From: Sipunculus nudus
Taxonomy: Eukaryota; Annelida; Sipuncula; Golfingiida; Sipunculidae
Assembly (NCBI GenBank): GCA_026874595.1
Contig: CM049314.1
Span: 730,318-794,317 of the forward strand
DNA length: 64,000 nt
Reading direction: 5' to 3'
In this document: in pieces, positions 11,851-27,400 of the stretch
Layout: each line of letters begins with the position of its first letter
How positions within the stretch are numbered: the stretch's first letter is position 1
Position numbers and translations under genes: made by a program
Notes under the pieces: model-generated
Told to the model about the DNA's origin: nothing
Database searches by the model: none
The model's input: only the letters and a program-made list of their open reading frames with translations

Positions 11851-13460
11851 TCAGTGGATCTAATGGCGAATGGCTGCTATGTCTAATGGCAAATGGTCAT
11901 TGATTCTAATGGCAAATGGTCAGTGACTCTAATGGCAAATGGACAGTAAATCTAATGGCAAATGGTCAGTGGATCTATTGGCAAATGGTCAGAGAATCTA
12001 ATCGCAAATAGTAACGAAGTCTAATGGCAAATGGGCAGTAGATCTAACGGCGAAAAGCCACTATGTCTTATGGCAAATGGTCAGAGAATCTAATTGCAAA
12101 GAGGTAAGTGACTCTAATGGCAAATGGTCAAGAAGTCTAATGGGAAATGGTCAGTGACTCAAATAGCAAATGGTCAAGAAGTCTAATGGCAAATGGTCAG
12201 TATATCTAATAGCGAATGGCTGATATGTCTAATGGCAAATGGTCATATAATCTAATGGCAAATGGTCAGTGGATCTAATGGCAAATGGTCAGTGGATCTA
12301 ATGGCAAATGGTCAGAGAATCTAATCGCAAATAGGCACGAAGTCTAATGGCAAACGGTCAGTGGATCTAATGGCGAATGGCCGCTATGTCTTCTGGCAAA
12401 TGGTCAGAGAATCTAATGGCAAATGGTCAGTGACTCTAATGGCAAATGTTCAGTGACTCTAATGGAAATGGTCAAGAAGACTAATGGGAAATGGTCAGTG
12501 GATCTTATGGCGAATGGCCGCTATGTCTTATGGCAAATGGCCAGTAAAACTAATGGCAAATGGTCAATGACTCTAATGGCAAATGGTCAAGAAGTCTAAT
12601 GGCAAATGGTCAGTAAAACTAATGGCAAATGGTCACCATGTCTAATGGCAAATGGACACTGAATCTAATGGCGAAATGCCGCAATGTCTAATGACAAATG
12701 GTCAGTGACTCTAATGGCAAATGGTCAATAGGTCTTATGGCAGATGGTCAGTGGATCTAATGGCGAATGGCCGCTATGTCTTATGGCAAATGGCCAGTAA
12801 AAGTAATGGCAAATGGTCACCATGTCTAATGACAAATGGACACTGAATCTAATGGCGAAATGCCGCTATGTCTAATAGCAAATGGTCAGTGACTCTAATG
12901 GCAAATGGTCAAGAAGTCTAATGGCAAATGGTCAGTGGATCTAATGTCGAATGGCTGCTATGTCTAATGGCAAATGGTCAGATAATCTAATAGCAAATGG
13001 TCAGTGACTCTAATGGCAAATGGTCAAGAAGTCTAATGGCAAATGGTCAGTGACTCTAATAGCAAATGGTCAAGAAGTCTAATGGCAAATGGTCAGTGGA
13101 TCTAATGGCGAATGGCTGCCACGTCTAATGGCAAATGGTCAGATAATCTAATGGCAAATTGTCAGTGACTCTAATGGCAAATGGTCAAGAAGTCTAATGG
13201 CAAATGGTCAGTGACTCTAATAGCAAATGGTCAAGAAGTCTAATTTCAAACGGTCAGTGGATCTAATGCCGAATGGCTGCCATGTCTAATGGCAAATGGT
13301 CAGATAATCTTATGCCAAATTGTCAGTGACTCTAATGGTAAATGGTCAAGAAGTTTAATGGCAAATGGTCAGTGACTCTAATGGCAAATAGTCAAGAAGT
13401 CTAATGGCAAATGGTCAGTGGATCTAATGGCGAATGGCTGAATGTCTAATGGCAAATGGT

Positions 13461-16400
13461 CAAATAATCTAAAGGCAAATGGTCAGTGACTCTAATGGCA
13501 ATTGGTCAAGAAGTCTAATGGCAAATGGTCAGCGACTCTAATCGCAAATGGGCAGTAAATCTAATGGCAAATGATCCCCATATCTAATGGCGAATGGCCG
13601 CTATTCTTATGGCAAATGGTCAGTGGATCTAATGGCAAATGGTCAGAGAATCTAATCGCAAATAGGCACGAAGTCTAATGGCAAACGGTCAGTGGATCTA
13701 ATGGCGAATAGCCGCTATGTCTTATGGCAAATGGTCAGAGAATCTAATGGCAAATGGTCAGTGACTCTAATGGCAAATGGTCAAGAAGTCTAATGGCAAA
13801 TGGTCAGTGACTCGAATGGAAATGGTCAAGAAGACTAGTGGGAAATGGTCAGTGATCTTATAGCGAATGGCCGCTATGTCTTATGGCAAATGGCAGGTAA
13901 AACTAATGGCAAATGGTCAATGACTCTAATGGCATATGGTCAAGAAGTCTAATGGCAAATGGTCAGTGGATCTAATGGCGAATAGCCACTATGTCTTATG
14001 GCAAATGGCCAGTAAAACTAATGGGAAATGGTCACCATGTCTAATGGCAAATGGACACTGAATCTTATGGCGAAATGAATCTATGTCTAATGGCAAATGG
14101 TCATTGGATCTAATGGCAAATGGTCAAGAAGTCTAATGGCTAATGGTCAGTGGATCTAATGGCGAAAAGCCGCTATGTCTTATGGCAAATGGGCAGTAAA
14201 ACTAATGGCAAATGGTGACCACGTCTAATGACAAATGGACACTGAATGTAATGGCGAAATGCCGCTATGTCTAATGGCAAAAGGTCAGTGACTCTAATGG
14301 CAAATGGTCAATAAGTCTAATGGCAGATGGTCAGTGGATCTAAAGGCGAATGGCTGCTATGTCTAATGGCAAATGGTCATTGATTCTAATGGCAAATGGT
14401 CAGTGACTCTAATGGCAAATGGGCAGTAAGTTTAATTGCAAATGGTCAGTGGATCTAATGGCAAATGATCAGTGACTCTTATCGCAAATAGTAACGAAGT
14501 CTAATGGCAAATGGGCTGAAAATCTAACGGCGAATAGTCGCTATGTCTTATGGCAAATGGTCAGAGAATCTTATTGCAAATAGTCAGTGACTCTAATGGC
14601 AAATGGTGAAGAAGTCTAATGGGAAATGGTCAGTGACTCTAATAGCAAACGGTCAAGAAGTCTAATGGCAAATGGTCAGTGACTCTAATGGCAAATGGTC
14701 AGAGAATCTAATCGCAAATAGGCACGAAGTCTAATGGCAAACGGTCAGTGGATCTAATGGCGATTGGCCGCTATGTCTTATGACAAATGGTCAGAGAATC
14801 TAATGGCAAATGGTCAGTGACTCTAATGGCAAATGGTCAAGAAGTCTAATGGCAAATGGTCAGTGACTCTAATGGAAATGGTCAAGAAGACTAATGGGAA
14901 ATGGTCAGTGGATCTTATGGTGAATGGCCGCTATGTCTTATGGCAAATGGCAAGTAAAACTAATGGCAATGATCAATGACTCTAATGGCAAATGGTCAAG
15001 AAATCTAATGGCAAATGGTCAGTGGATCTAATGGCGAATGGCCGCTATGTCTAATGGCAAATGGTCAGATAATCTAATGGCAAATGGTCAGTGACTCTAA
15101 TGGCGAATGGTCAAGAAGTCTAATGGCAAATGGTCAGTGACTCTAATGGAAATGGTCAAGAAGACTAATGGGAAATGGTCAGTTGATCTTATGGCGAATG
15201 GCGGCTATGTCTTATGGCAAATGGCCAGTAAAACTAATGGCAAATGGTCAATGACTCTAATGGCAAATGGTCAAGAAGTCTAATGGTAAATGATCGGTGG
15301 ATCTAATGGCGAATGGTCAGTGACTCTAATGGCAAATGGTCAAGAAGTCTAATGGCAAATGGTCAGTGATTCTAATGGAAATGGTCAAGAATACTAATGG
15401 GAAATGGTCAGTGGATCTTATAGCGAATGGCCGCTATGTATTATGGCAAATGGCAAGTAAAACTAATGGCAAATGGTCAATGACACTAATGGCAAATGTT
15501 CAAGAAGTCTAACGGCAAATGGTCAGTGATTCTAATGGAAATGGTCAAGAATACTAATGGCAAATGGTCAGTGGATCTAATGGCGAATGACCGCTATGTC
15601 TTATGGCAAATGGCAAGTAAAACTAATGGCAAATGGTCAATGACTCTAATGGCAAATGGTCACCATGTCTAATGGGAAATAGCCAGTAAAACTAATGGCA
15701 AAAGGTCACCATGTCTAATGGCAAATGGACACTGAATCTTATGGCGAAATGCCTCTATGTCTAATGGCAAATGGTCAGTGACTCTAATGGCAAATGGTCA
15801 CCATGTCTAATTGCAAATAGACACTGGATCTAATGGCGAAATGCCGCTATGTCTAATCACAAATGGTCAATGACTCTAATAGCAAATTGTCAAGAAGTCG
15901 AATGGCAAATGGTCAGTGGATCTAATGGCAAATGATCAGTGGATCTTATTGCGAAAGGCTGCTATGTCTAATGGCAAATGGTCAGATAATCTAATGGCAA
16001 ATTGTCAGTGACTCTAATGGCAAATGGTCAAGAAGTCTAATGGCAAATCGTCAATGACTCTAATGGCAAATGGTCAGATAATCTAATGGCAAATTGTCAG
16101 TGACTCTAATGGCAATTGGTCAAGAAGTCTAATGGCAAATGGTCAGTGACTCTAAAAGCAAATGGTCAAGAAGTCGAATGGAAGATGGTCAGTGGATCTA
16201 ATGGCGAATGGCTGCTATGTCTGATGGCAAATGGTTAGATAATCTAATGGCAAATTATAAGTGACTCTAAAGGCAATTGGTCAAGAAGTCTAATGGCAAA
16301 TGGTCAGTGACTCTAAAAGCAAATGGTCAAGAAGTCTAATGGCAGATGGTCAGTGGATCTAATGGCGAATGGCTGCTATGTCTGATGGCAAATGGTTAGA

Positions 16401-19400
16401 TAATCTAATGGCAAATTGTAAGTGACTCTTAAGGCAAATGGTCAAGAAGTCTAATGGCAAATGGTCAGTGACTCTAATGGCAAATGGTCAAGAAGTCTAT
16501 GGCAAATGGTCAGTGACTCTATTGGCAAATGGTCAAGAAGTCTAATGGCAAATGGTCAGTGGATCTAATGGCGAATGGCCGATATGTCTAATGGCAAATG
16601 GTCAAATAATCTAATGGCAAATGGTCAGTGACTCTTATGGCAAATGGTCAAGAAGTCTAATGGGAAATGCTCAGTGACTCTAATAGCAAATGGTCAAGAA
16701 GTCTAATGGCAAATGGTCAGTGGATCTAATGGCAAATGGTCAGAGAACCTAATCGCAAATAGGCACGAAGTCTAATGGCAAACGGTAAGTGGATCTAATG
16801 GCGAATGGCCGCTATGTCTTATGGCAAATGGTCAGAGAATGTAATGGCAAATGGTCAGTGACTCTAATGGGAAATGTTCAGTGACTCTAATGGAAATGGT
16901 CAAGAAGACTAATGGGAAATGGTCAGTTGATCTTATGGCGAATGGCCGCTATGTCTTATGGCAAATGGCCAGTAAAACTAATGGCAAATGGTCAATGACA
17001 CTAATGGCAAATGTTCAAGTAGTCTAATGGCAAATGGTCAGTGGATCTAATGGCGAATGACCGCTATGTCTTATGGCAAATGGCAAGTAAAACTAATGGC
17101 AAATGGTCAATGACTCTAATGGCAAATGGTCACCATGTCTAATGGGAAATAGCCAGTAAAACTAATGGCAAAAGGTCACCATGTCTAATGGCAAATGGAC
17201 ACTGAATCTTATGGCGAAATGCCTCTATGTCTAATGGCATATGGTCAGTGACTCTAATGGCAAATGGTCAAGAAGTCTATTGGCTAATGGTCAGTGGATC
17301 TAATGGCGAATGGCCCCTTTGTCTTATGGCAAATGGCCAGTAAAACTAATGGCAAATGGTCACCATGTCTAATTGCAAATAGACACTGGATCTAATGGCG
17401 AAATGCCGCTATGTCTAATCACAAATGGTCAATGACTCTAATAGCAAATGGTCAAGAAGTCGAATGGCAAATGGTCAGTGGATCTAATGGCAAATGGTCA
17501 GTGGATCTAATTGCGAATGGCTGCTATGTCTAATGGCAAATGGTCAGATAATCTAATGACAAATTGTCAGTGACTCTAATGGCAAATGGTCAAGAAGTCT
17601 AATGGCAAATCGTCAATGACTCTAATGGCAAATGGTCAGATAGTCTAATGGCAAATTGTCAGTGACTCTAATGGCAATTGGTCAAGAAGTCTAATGGCAA
17701 ATGGTCAGTGACTCTAAAAGCAAATGGTCAAGAAGTCTAATGGCAGATAGTCAGTGGATCTAATGGCGAATGGCTGCTATGTCTGATGGCAAATGGTTAG
17801 ATAATCTATTGGCAAATTGTAAGTGACTCTAAAGGCAAATGGTCAAGAAGTCTAATGGCAAATGGTCAGTGACTCTAAAAGCAAATGGTCAAGAAGTCTA
17901 ATGGCAGATGGTCAGTGGATCTAATGGCGAATGGCTGCTATGTCTGATGGGAAATGGTTAGATAATCTAATGGCAAATTGTAAGTGACTCTTAAGGCAAA
18001 TGGTCAAGAAGTCTAATGGCAAATGGTCAGTGACTCTAATGGCAAATGGTCAAGAAGTCTAATGGCAAATGGTCAGTGGATCTAATGGCGAATGGCCGAT
18101 ATGTCTAATGGCAAATGGTCAAATAATCTAATGGCAAATGGTCAGTGACTCTTATGGCAAATGGTCAAGAAGTCTAATGGGAAATGCTCAGTGACTCTTA
18201 TAGCAAATGGTCAAGAAGTCTAATGGCAAATGGTCAGTGGATCTAATGGCAAATGGTCAGAGAATCTAATCGCAAATAGGCACGAAGTCTAATGGCAAAC
18301 GGTCAGTGGATCTAATGGCGAATGGCCGCTATGTCTTATGGCAAATGGTCAGAGAATGTAATGGCAAATGGTCAGTGACTCTAATGGGAAATGTTCAGTG
18401 ACTCTAATGGAAATGGTCAAGAAGACTAATGGGAAATGGTCAGTTGATCTTATGGCGAATGGCCGCTATGTCTTATGGCAAATGGCCAGTAAAACTAATG
18501 GCAAATGGTCAATGACTCTAATGGCAAATGGTAAAGAAGTCTAATGGTAAATGATCGGTGGATCTAATGGCGAATGGTCAGTGACTCTAATGGCAAATGG
18601 TCAAGAAGTCTAATGGCAAATGGTCAGTGATTCTAATGGAAATGGTCAAGAATACTAATGGGAAATGGTCAGTGGATCTTATAGCGAATGGCCGCTATGT
18701 CTTATGGCAAATGACAAGTAAAACTAATGGCAAATGGTCAATGACACTAATGGCAAATGTTCAAGTAGTCTAATGGCAAATGGTCAGTGGATTTAATGGC
18801 GAATGACCGCTATGTCTTATGGCAAATGGCAAGTAAAACTAATGGCAAATGGTCAATGACTCTAATGGCAAATGGTCACCATGTCTAATGGGAAATAGCC
18901 AGTAAAACTAATGGCAAAAGGTCACCATGTCTAATGGCAAATGGACACTGAATCTTATGGCGAAATGCCTCTATGTCTAATGGCATATGGTCAGTGACTC
19001 TAATGGCAAATGGTCAAGAAGTCTATTGGCTAATGGTCAGTGGATCTAATGGCGAATGGCCCCTTTGTCTTATGGCAAATGGCCAGTAAAACTAATGGCA
19101 AATGGTCACCATGTCTAATTGCAAATAGACACTGGATCTAATGGCGAAATGCCGCTATGTCTAATCACAAATGGTCAATGACTCTAATAGCAAATGGTCA
19201 AGAAGTCGAATGGCAAATGGTCAGTGGATCTAATGGCAAATGGTCAGTGGATCTAATTGCGAATGGCTGCTATGTCTAATGGCAAATGGTCAGATAATCT
19301 AATGACAAATTGTCAGTGACTCTAATGGCAAATGGTCAAGAAGTCTAATGGCAAATCGTCAATGACTCTAATGGCAAATGGTCAGATAGTCTAATGGCAA

Positions 19401-21370
19401 ATTGTCAGTGACTCTAATGGCAATTGGTCAAGAAGTCTAATGGCAAATGGTCAGTGACTCTAAAAGCAAATGGTCAAGAAGTCTAATGGCAGATAGTCAG
19501 TGGATCTAATGGCGAATGGCTGCTATGTCTGATGGCAAATGGTTAGATAATCTATTGGCAAATTGTAAGTGACTCTAAAGGCAAATGGTCAAGAAGTCTA
19601 ATGGCAAATGGTCAGTGACTCTAAAAGCAAATGGTCAAGAAGTCTAATGGCAGATGGTCAGTGGATCTAATGGCGAATGGCTGCTATGTCTGATGGCAAA
19701 TGGTTAGATAATCTAATGGCAAATTGTAAGTGACTCTTAAGGCAAATGGTCAAGAAGTCTAATGCCAAATTGTCAGTGACTCTAATGGCAAATGGTCAAG
19801 AAGTCTAATGGCAAATGGTCAGTGACTCTAATGGCAAATAGTCAAGAAGTCTAATGGCAAATGGTCAGTGGATCTAATGGCGAATGGCTGAATGTCTAAT
19901 GGCAAATGGTCAAATAATCTAAAGGCAAATGGTCAGTGACTCTAATGGCAATTGGTCAAGAAGTCTAATGGCAAATGGTCAGCGACTCTAATCGCAAATG
20001 GGCAATAAATCTAATGGCAAATGATCCCCATATCTAATGGCGAATGGCCGCTATTCTTATGGCAAATGGTCAGTGGATCTAATGGCAAATGGTCAGAGAA
20101 TCTAATCGCAAATAGGCACGAAGTCTAATGGCAAACGGTCAGTGGATCTAATGGCGAATAGCCGCTATGTCTTATGGCAAATGGTCAGGGAATCTAATGG
20201 CAAATGGTCAGTGACTCTAATGGCAAATGGTCAAGAAGTCTAATGGCAAATGGTCAGTGACTCGAATGGAAATGGTCAAGAAGACTAGTGGGAAATGGTC
20301 AGTGATCTTATAGCGAATGGCCGCTATGTCTTATGGCAAATGGCAGGTAAAACTAATGGCAAATGGTCAATGACTCTAATGGCATATGGTCAAGAAGTCT
20401 AATGGCAAATGGTCAGTGGATCTAATGGCGAATAGCCACTATGTCTTATGGCAAATGGCCAGTAAAACTAATGGGAAATGGTCACCATGTCTAATGGCAA
20501 ATGGACACTGAATCTTATGGCGAAATGAATCTATGTCTAATGGCAAATGGTCATTGGATCTAATGGCAAATGGTCAAGAAGTCTAATGGCTAATGGTCAG
20601 TGGATCTAATGGCGAAAAGCCGCTATGTCTTATGGCAAATGGGCAGTAAAACTAATGGCAAATGGTGACCACGTCTAATGACAAATGGACACTGAATGTA
20701 ATGGCGAAATGCCGCTATGTCTAATGGCAAAAGGTCAGTGACTCTAATGGCAAATGGTCAATAAGTCTAATGGCAGATGGTCAGTGGATCTAAAGGCGAA
20801 TGGCTGCTATGTCTAATGGCAAATGGTCATTGATTCTAATGGCAAATAGTCAGTGACTCTAATGGCAAATGGGCAGTAAGTTTAATTGCAAATGGTCAGT
20901 GGATCTAATGGCAAATGATCAGTGACTCTTATCGCAAATAGTAACGAAGTCTAATGGCAAATGGGCTGAAAATCTAACGGCGAATAGCCGCTATGTCTTA
21001 TGGCAAATGGTCAGAGAATCTTATTGCAAATAGTCAGTGACTCTAATGGCAAATGGTGAAGAAGTCTAATGGGAAATGGTCAGTGACTCTAATAGCAAAC
21101 GGTCAAGAAGTCTAATGGCAAATGGTCAGTGACTCTAATGGCAAATGGTCAGAGAATCTAATCGCAAATAGGCACGAAGTCTAATGGCAAACGGTCAGTG
21201 GATCTAATGGCGATTGGCCGCTATGTCTTATGACAAATGGTCAGAGAATCTAATGGCAAATGGTCAGTGACTCTAATGGCAAATGGTCAAGAAGTCTAAT
21301 GGCAAATGGTCAGTGACTCTAATGGAAATGGTCAAGAAGACTAATGGGAAATGGTCAGTGGATCTTATGG
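13461..21370 (+). repeat. Pair of long blocks at a 6,450-bp offset
   Basis: The rare variant CAAATAATCTAAAGGCAAAT occurs at 13461 and 19911, and CGATTGGCCGCTATG at 14761 and 21211. Both pairs are exactly 6,450 bp apart, so at least 1.3 kb (about 13461-14900 and 19911-21350) was copied without net indel. Confidence 0.82.
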
Positions 21371-24300
21371 TGAATGGCCGCTATGTCTTATGGCAAATGG
21401 CCAGTAAAACTAATGGCAAATGGTCAATGACTCTAATGGCAAATGGTCAAGAAGTCTAATGGTAAATGATCGGTGGATCTAATGGCGAATGGTCAGTGAC
21501 TCTAATGGCAAATGGTCAAGAAGTCTAATGGCAAATGGTCAGTGATTCTAATGGAAATGGTCAAGAATACTAATGGGAAATGGTCAGTGGATCTTATAGC
21601 GAATGGCCGCTATGTATTATGGCAAATGGCAAGTAAAACTAATGGCAAATGGTCAATGACACTAATGGCAAATGTTCAAGAAGTCTAATGGCAAATGGTC
21701 AGTGATTCTAATGGAAATGGTCAAGAATACTAATGGCAAATGGTCAGTGGATCTAATGGCGAATGACCGCTATGTCTTATGGCAAATGGCAAGTAAAACT
21801 AATGGCAAATGGTCAATGACTCTAATGGCAAATGGTCACCATGTCTAATGGGAAATAGCCAGTAAAACTAATGGCAAAAGGTCACCATGTCTAATGGCAA
21901 ATGGACACTGAATCTTATGGCGAAATGCCTCTATGTCTAATGGCAAATGGTCAGTGACTCTAATGGCAAATGGTCATTTTTGCAAATAGACACTGGATCT
22001 AATGGCGAAATGCCGCTATGTCTAATCACAAATGGTCAATGACTCTAATAGCAAATTGTCAAGAAGTCGAATGGCAAATGGTCAGTGGATCTAATGGCAA
22101 ATGATCAGTGGATCTTATTGCGAATGGCTGCTATGTCTAATGGCAAATGGTCAGATAATCTAATGGCAAATTGTCAGTGACTCTAATGGCAAATGGTCAA
22201 GAAGTCTAATGGCAAATCGTCAATGACTCTAATGGCAAATGGTCAGATAATCTAATGGCAAATTGTCAGTGACTCTTATGGCAATTGGTCAAGAAGTCTA
22301 ATGGCAAATGGTCAGTGACTCTAAAAGCAAATGGTCAAGAAGTCGAATGGAAGATGGTCAGTGGATCTAATGGCGAATGGCTGCTATGTCTGATGGCAAA
22401 TGGTTAGATAATCTAATGGCAAATTGTAAGTGACTCTAAAGGCAATTGGTCAAGAAGTCTAATGGCAAATGGTCAGTGACTCTAAAAGCAAATGGTCAAG
22501 AAGTCTAATGGCAGATGGTCAGTGGATCTAATGGCGAATGGCTGCTATGTCTGATGGCAAATGGTTAGATAATCTAATGGCAAATTGTAAGTGACTCTTA
22601 AGGCAAATGGTCAAGAAGTCTAATGGCAAATGGTCAGTGGATCTAATGGCGAATGGCCGATATGTCTAATGGCAAATGGTCAAATAATCTAATGGCAAAT
22701 GGTCAGTGACTCTTATGGCAAATGGTCAAGAAGTCTAATGGGAAATGCTCAGTGACTCTAATAGCAAATGGTCAAGAAGTCTAATGGCAAATGGTCAGTG
22801 GATCTAATGGCAAATGGTCAGAGAACCTAATCGCAAATAGGCACGAAGTCTAATGGCAAACGGTAAGTGGAACTAATGGCGAATGGCCGCTATGTCTTAT
22901 GGCAAATGGTCAGAGAATGTAATGGCAAATGGTCAGTGACTCTAATGGGAAATGTTCAGTGACTCTAATGGAAATGGTCAAGAAGACTAATGGGAAATGG
23001 TCAGTTGATCTTATGGCGAATGGCCGCTATGTCTTATGGCAAATGGCCAGTAAAACTAATGGCAAATGGTCAATGACTCTAATGGCAAATGGTCAAGAAG
23101 TCTAATGGTAAATGATCGGTGGATCTAATGGCGAATGGTCAGTGACTCTAATGGCAAATGGTCAAGAAGTCTAATGGCAAATGGTCAGTGATTCTAATGG
23201 AAATGGTCAAGAATACTAATGGGAAATGGTCAGTGGATCTTATAGCGAATGGCCGCTATGTCTTATGGCAAATGACAAGTAAAACTAATGGCAAATGGTC
23301 AATGACACTAATGGCAAATGTTCAAGTAGTCTAATGGCAAATGGTCAGTGGATCTAATGGCGAATGACCGCTATGTCTTATGGCAAATGGCAAGTAAAAC
23401 TAATGGCAAATGGTCAATGACTCTAATGGCAAATGGTCACCATGTCTAATGGGAAATAGCCAGTAAAACTAATGGCAAATGGTCAATGACTCTAATGGCA
23501 AATGGTCACCATGTCTAATGGGAAATAGCCAGTAAAACTAATGGCAAAAGGTCACCATGTCTAATGGCAAATGGACACTGAATCTTATGGCGAAATGCCT
23601 CTATGTCTAATGGCATATGGTCAGTGACTCTAATGGCAAATGGTCAAGAAGTCTATTGGCTAATGGTCAGTGGATCTAATGGCGAATGGCCCCTTTGTCT
23701 TATGGCAAATGGCCAGTAAAACTAATGGCAAATGGTCACCATGTCTAATTGCAAATAGACACTGGATCTAATGGCGAAATGCCGCTATGTCTAATCACAA
23801 ATGGTCAATGACTCTAATAGCAAATGGTCAAGAAGTCGAATGACAAATGGTCAGTGGATCTAATGGCAAATGGTCAGTGGATCTAATTGCGAATGGCTGC
23901 TATGTCTAATGGCAAATGGTCAGATAATCTAATGACAAATTGTCAGTGACTCTAATGGCAAATGGTCAAGAAGTCTAATGGCAAATCGTCAATGACTCTA
24001 ATGGCAAATGGTCAGATAGTCTAATGGCAAATTGTCAGTGACTCTAATGGCAATTGGTCAAGAAGTCTAATGGCAGATAGTCAGTGGATCTAATGGCGAA
24101 TGGCTGCTATGTCTGATGGCAAATGGTTAGATAATCTATTGGCAAATTGTAAGTGACTCTAAAGGCAAATGGTCAAGAAGTCTAATGGCAAATGGTCAGT
24201 GACTCTAAAAGCAAATGGTCAAGAAGTCTAATGGCAGATGGTCAGTGGATCTAATGGCGAATGGCTGCTATGTCTGATGGCAAATGGTTAGATAATCTAA

Positions 24301-24400
24301 TGGCAAATTGTAAGTGACTCTTAAGGCAAATGGTCAAGAAGTCTAATGGCAAATGGTCAGTGACTCTAATGGCAAATGGTCAAGAAGTCTAATGGCAAAT
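17275..24400 (+). repeat. Three related blocks at 1,746- and 4,630-bp offsets
   Basis: The marker GTCTATTGGCTAATGG followed by GGCGAATGGCCCCTTTG occurs at 17275, 19021 and 23651, with closely matching surroundings in all three. This shows repeated block-wise amplification in the left half of the array. Confidence 0.8.
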
Positions 24401-27400
24401 GGTCAGTGGATCTAATGGCGAATGGCCGATATGTCTAATGTCAAATGGTCAAATAATCTAATGGCAAATGGTCAGTGACTCTTATGGCAAATGGTCAAGA
24501 AGTCTAATGGGAAATGCTCAGTGACTCTAATAGCAAATGGTCAAGAAGTCTAATGGCAAATGGTCAGTGGATCTAATGGCAAATGGTCAGAGAATCTAAT
24601 CGCAAATAGGCACGAAGTCTAATGGCAAACGGTCAGTGGATCTAATGGCGAATGGCCGCTATGTCTTATGGCAAATGGTCAGAGAATGTAATGGCAAATG
24701 GTCAGTGACTCTAATGGGAAATGTTCAGTGACTCTAATGGAAATGGTCAAGAAGACTAATGGGAAATGGTCAGTGGATCTTATGGCGAATGGCCGCTATG
24801 TCTTATGGTAAATGGCCAGTAAAACTAATGGCAAATGGTCAATGAATCTAATGGCAAATGGTCAAGAAGTCTAATGGCAAATGGTCAGTGGATCTAATGG
24901 CGACAGGCCGCTATGTCTTATGACAAATGGCCAGTAAAACTAATGGCAAATGGTCACCATGTCTAATGCCAAATGGACACTGAATTTTATGGCGAAATGC
25001 CGTTATGTCTAATGACAAATGGTCAGTGACTCTAATGGCAAATGGTCAAGAAGTCAAATGGCAAATGGTCAGCGACTCTAATCGCAAATGGTCAGTAAAT
25101 CTAATGGCAAATGATCACCATATATAATGGCAAATGGCCGATATGTCTTATGGCAAATGGGTAATAAATCTAATGGCAAATTATCACCATATCTAATTGC
25201 AAATAGTCAGTGGATCTAATGGCAAATGGTCAGAGAATCTAATTGCAAATAGACACGAAGTCTAATAGCAAATGATAGTGGATCTAATGGCGAATGACCG
25301 CTATGTATTATTGCAAATGGTCAGAGAATCTAATGGCAAATGGTCAGAGACTCTAATGGCAAATGGTCAAGAAGTCTAATGGCAAATGGTCAGTGACTCT
25401 AATAGCAAAATGTCAAGAAGTCTAATGGCATATGGTCAGTGGATCTAATGGCGAATGGCTGCTATGTCTAATGGCAAATGGTCAGATAATCTAATGGCAA
25501 ATGGTCAGTGACTCTAATGGCAAATGGTCAAGAAGTCTAATGGCAAATGGTCAGTGGATCTAATGGCGAATGGCTGCTATGTCTAATGGCAAATGGTCTG
25601 ATGATCTAATGGCAAATTGTCAGTGACTCTAATGGCAAATGGTCAAGAAGTCAAATGGCAAATGGTCAGTGGATCTAATCTGCGAATGACTGATATGTCT
25701 AATCGCAAATGGTCAGATAATCTAATGGCAAATGGTCAGTGAATCTAATGGCAAATGGTCAAGAAGTCAAATGGCAAATGGTCAGCGACTCTAATCGCAA
25801 ATGGTCAGTAAATCTAATGGCAAATGATCACCATATCTAATGGCAAATGGCCGATATGTCTTATGGCAAATGAGCAATAAATCTAATGGCAAATAATCAC
25901 CATATCTAATTGCAAATAGTCAGTGGATCTAATGGCAAATGGTCAGAGAATCTAATTGCAAATAGGCACGAAGTCTAACAGCAAAGGGTCAGTGGATCTA
26001 ATGGCGAATGACCGCTACGTATTATTGCAAATGGTCAGAGAATCTAATGGCAAATGGTCAGTGACTCTAATGGCAAATGGTCAAGAAGTCTAATGGCATA
26101 TGGTCAGTGGATCTAATGGCGAATGGCTGCTATGTCTAATGGCAAATGGTCAGATAATCTAATGGCAAATGGTCAGTGACTCTAATGGCAAATGGTCAAG
26201 AAGTCTAATGGCAAATGGTCAGTCGATCTAATGGCGAATGGCTGCTATGTCTAATGGCAAATAGTCAGATGATCTAATGGCAAATTGTCAGAGACTCTAA
26301 TGGCAAATGGTCAAGAAGTCTAATGGCAAATGGTCAGTGGATCTAATCTGCGAATGACTGATATGTCTAATCGCAAATGGTCAGATAATCTAATGGCAAA
26401 TGGTCAGGGAATCTAATGGCGAATGGTCAAGAAGTCAAATGGCAAATGGTCAGCGACTCTAATCGCAAATGGTGAGTAAATCTAATGGCAAATGATCAAC
26501 ATATCTAATGGCAAATGGCCGATATGTCTTATGGCAAATGGCCAGTAAAACTAATGGCAAATGGTCACCATGTCTAATGGCAAATGGACACTGAATCTAA
26601 TGGCGAAATACCGCTCTGTCTAATGACAAATGGTCAGTGACTCTAATGGCAAATGGTCAATAGGTCTAATGGCAGATGGTCAGTGGATCTAATGGCGAAA
26701 TGCCACTATGTTTAATGGCAAATGGTCAGTGACTCTAATAGCAAATGGTCAAGAAGTCTAATGGCAAATGGTTTGTGACTCTAATAGCAAATGGTCAACA
26801 AGTCCAATGGCAAATGGTCAGTTGATCTAATGGCGAATGGCCGCTATGTCTTATGGCAAATGGTCAGATAATCTAATGGCAAATGGTCACCATGTCTAAT
26901 GGCAAATGGACACTGAATCTAATGGCGAAAGCCGCTATGTCTAATGACAAATGGTCACTGACTATAATGGCAAATAGTCAATAAGTCTAATGGCAAATGA
27001 TCAGTGACTCTAATGGTAAATGGTCAAGAAGTCTAATGGCAAATGGTCAGTGGATCTAATCTGCGAATGGCTGATTTGTCTAATCGCAAATGGTCAGATA
27101 ATCTAATGGCAAATGGTCAAGAAGTCTAATGGCAAATGGTCAGCGACTCTAATCGCAAATGGTCAGTAAACATAATGGCAAATGATCACCATATCTAATG
27201 GCAAATGGTCAGATAATCTAATGGCAAATTGTCAGTGACTCTAATGGCAAATGGTCAAGAAGTCTAATGGCAAATCGTCAATGACTCTAATGGCAATTGG
27301 TCAAGAAGTCCAATGGCAAATGGTCAGTGACTCTAAAAGCAAATGGTCAAGAAGTCTAATGGCAGATGGTCAGTGGATCTAATGGCGAATGGCTGCTATG

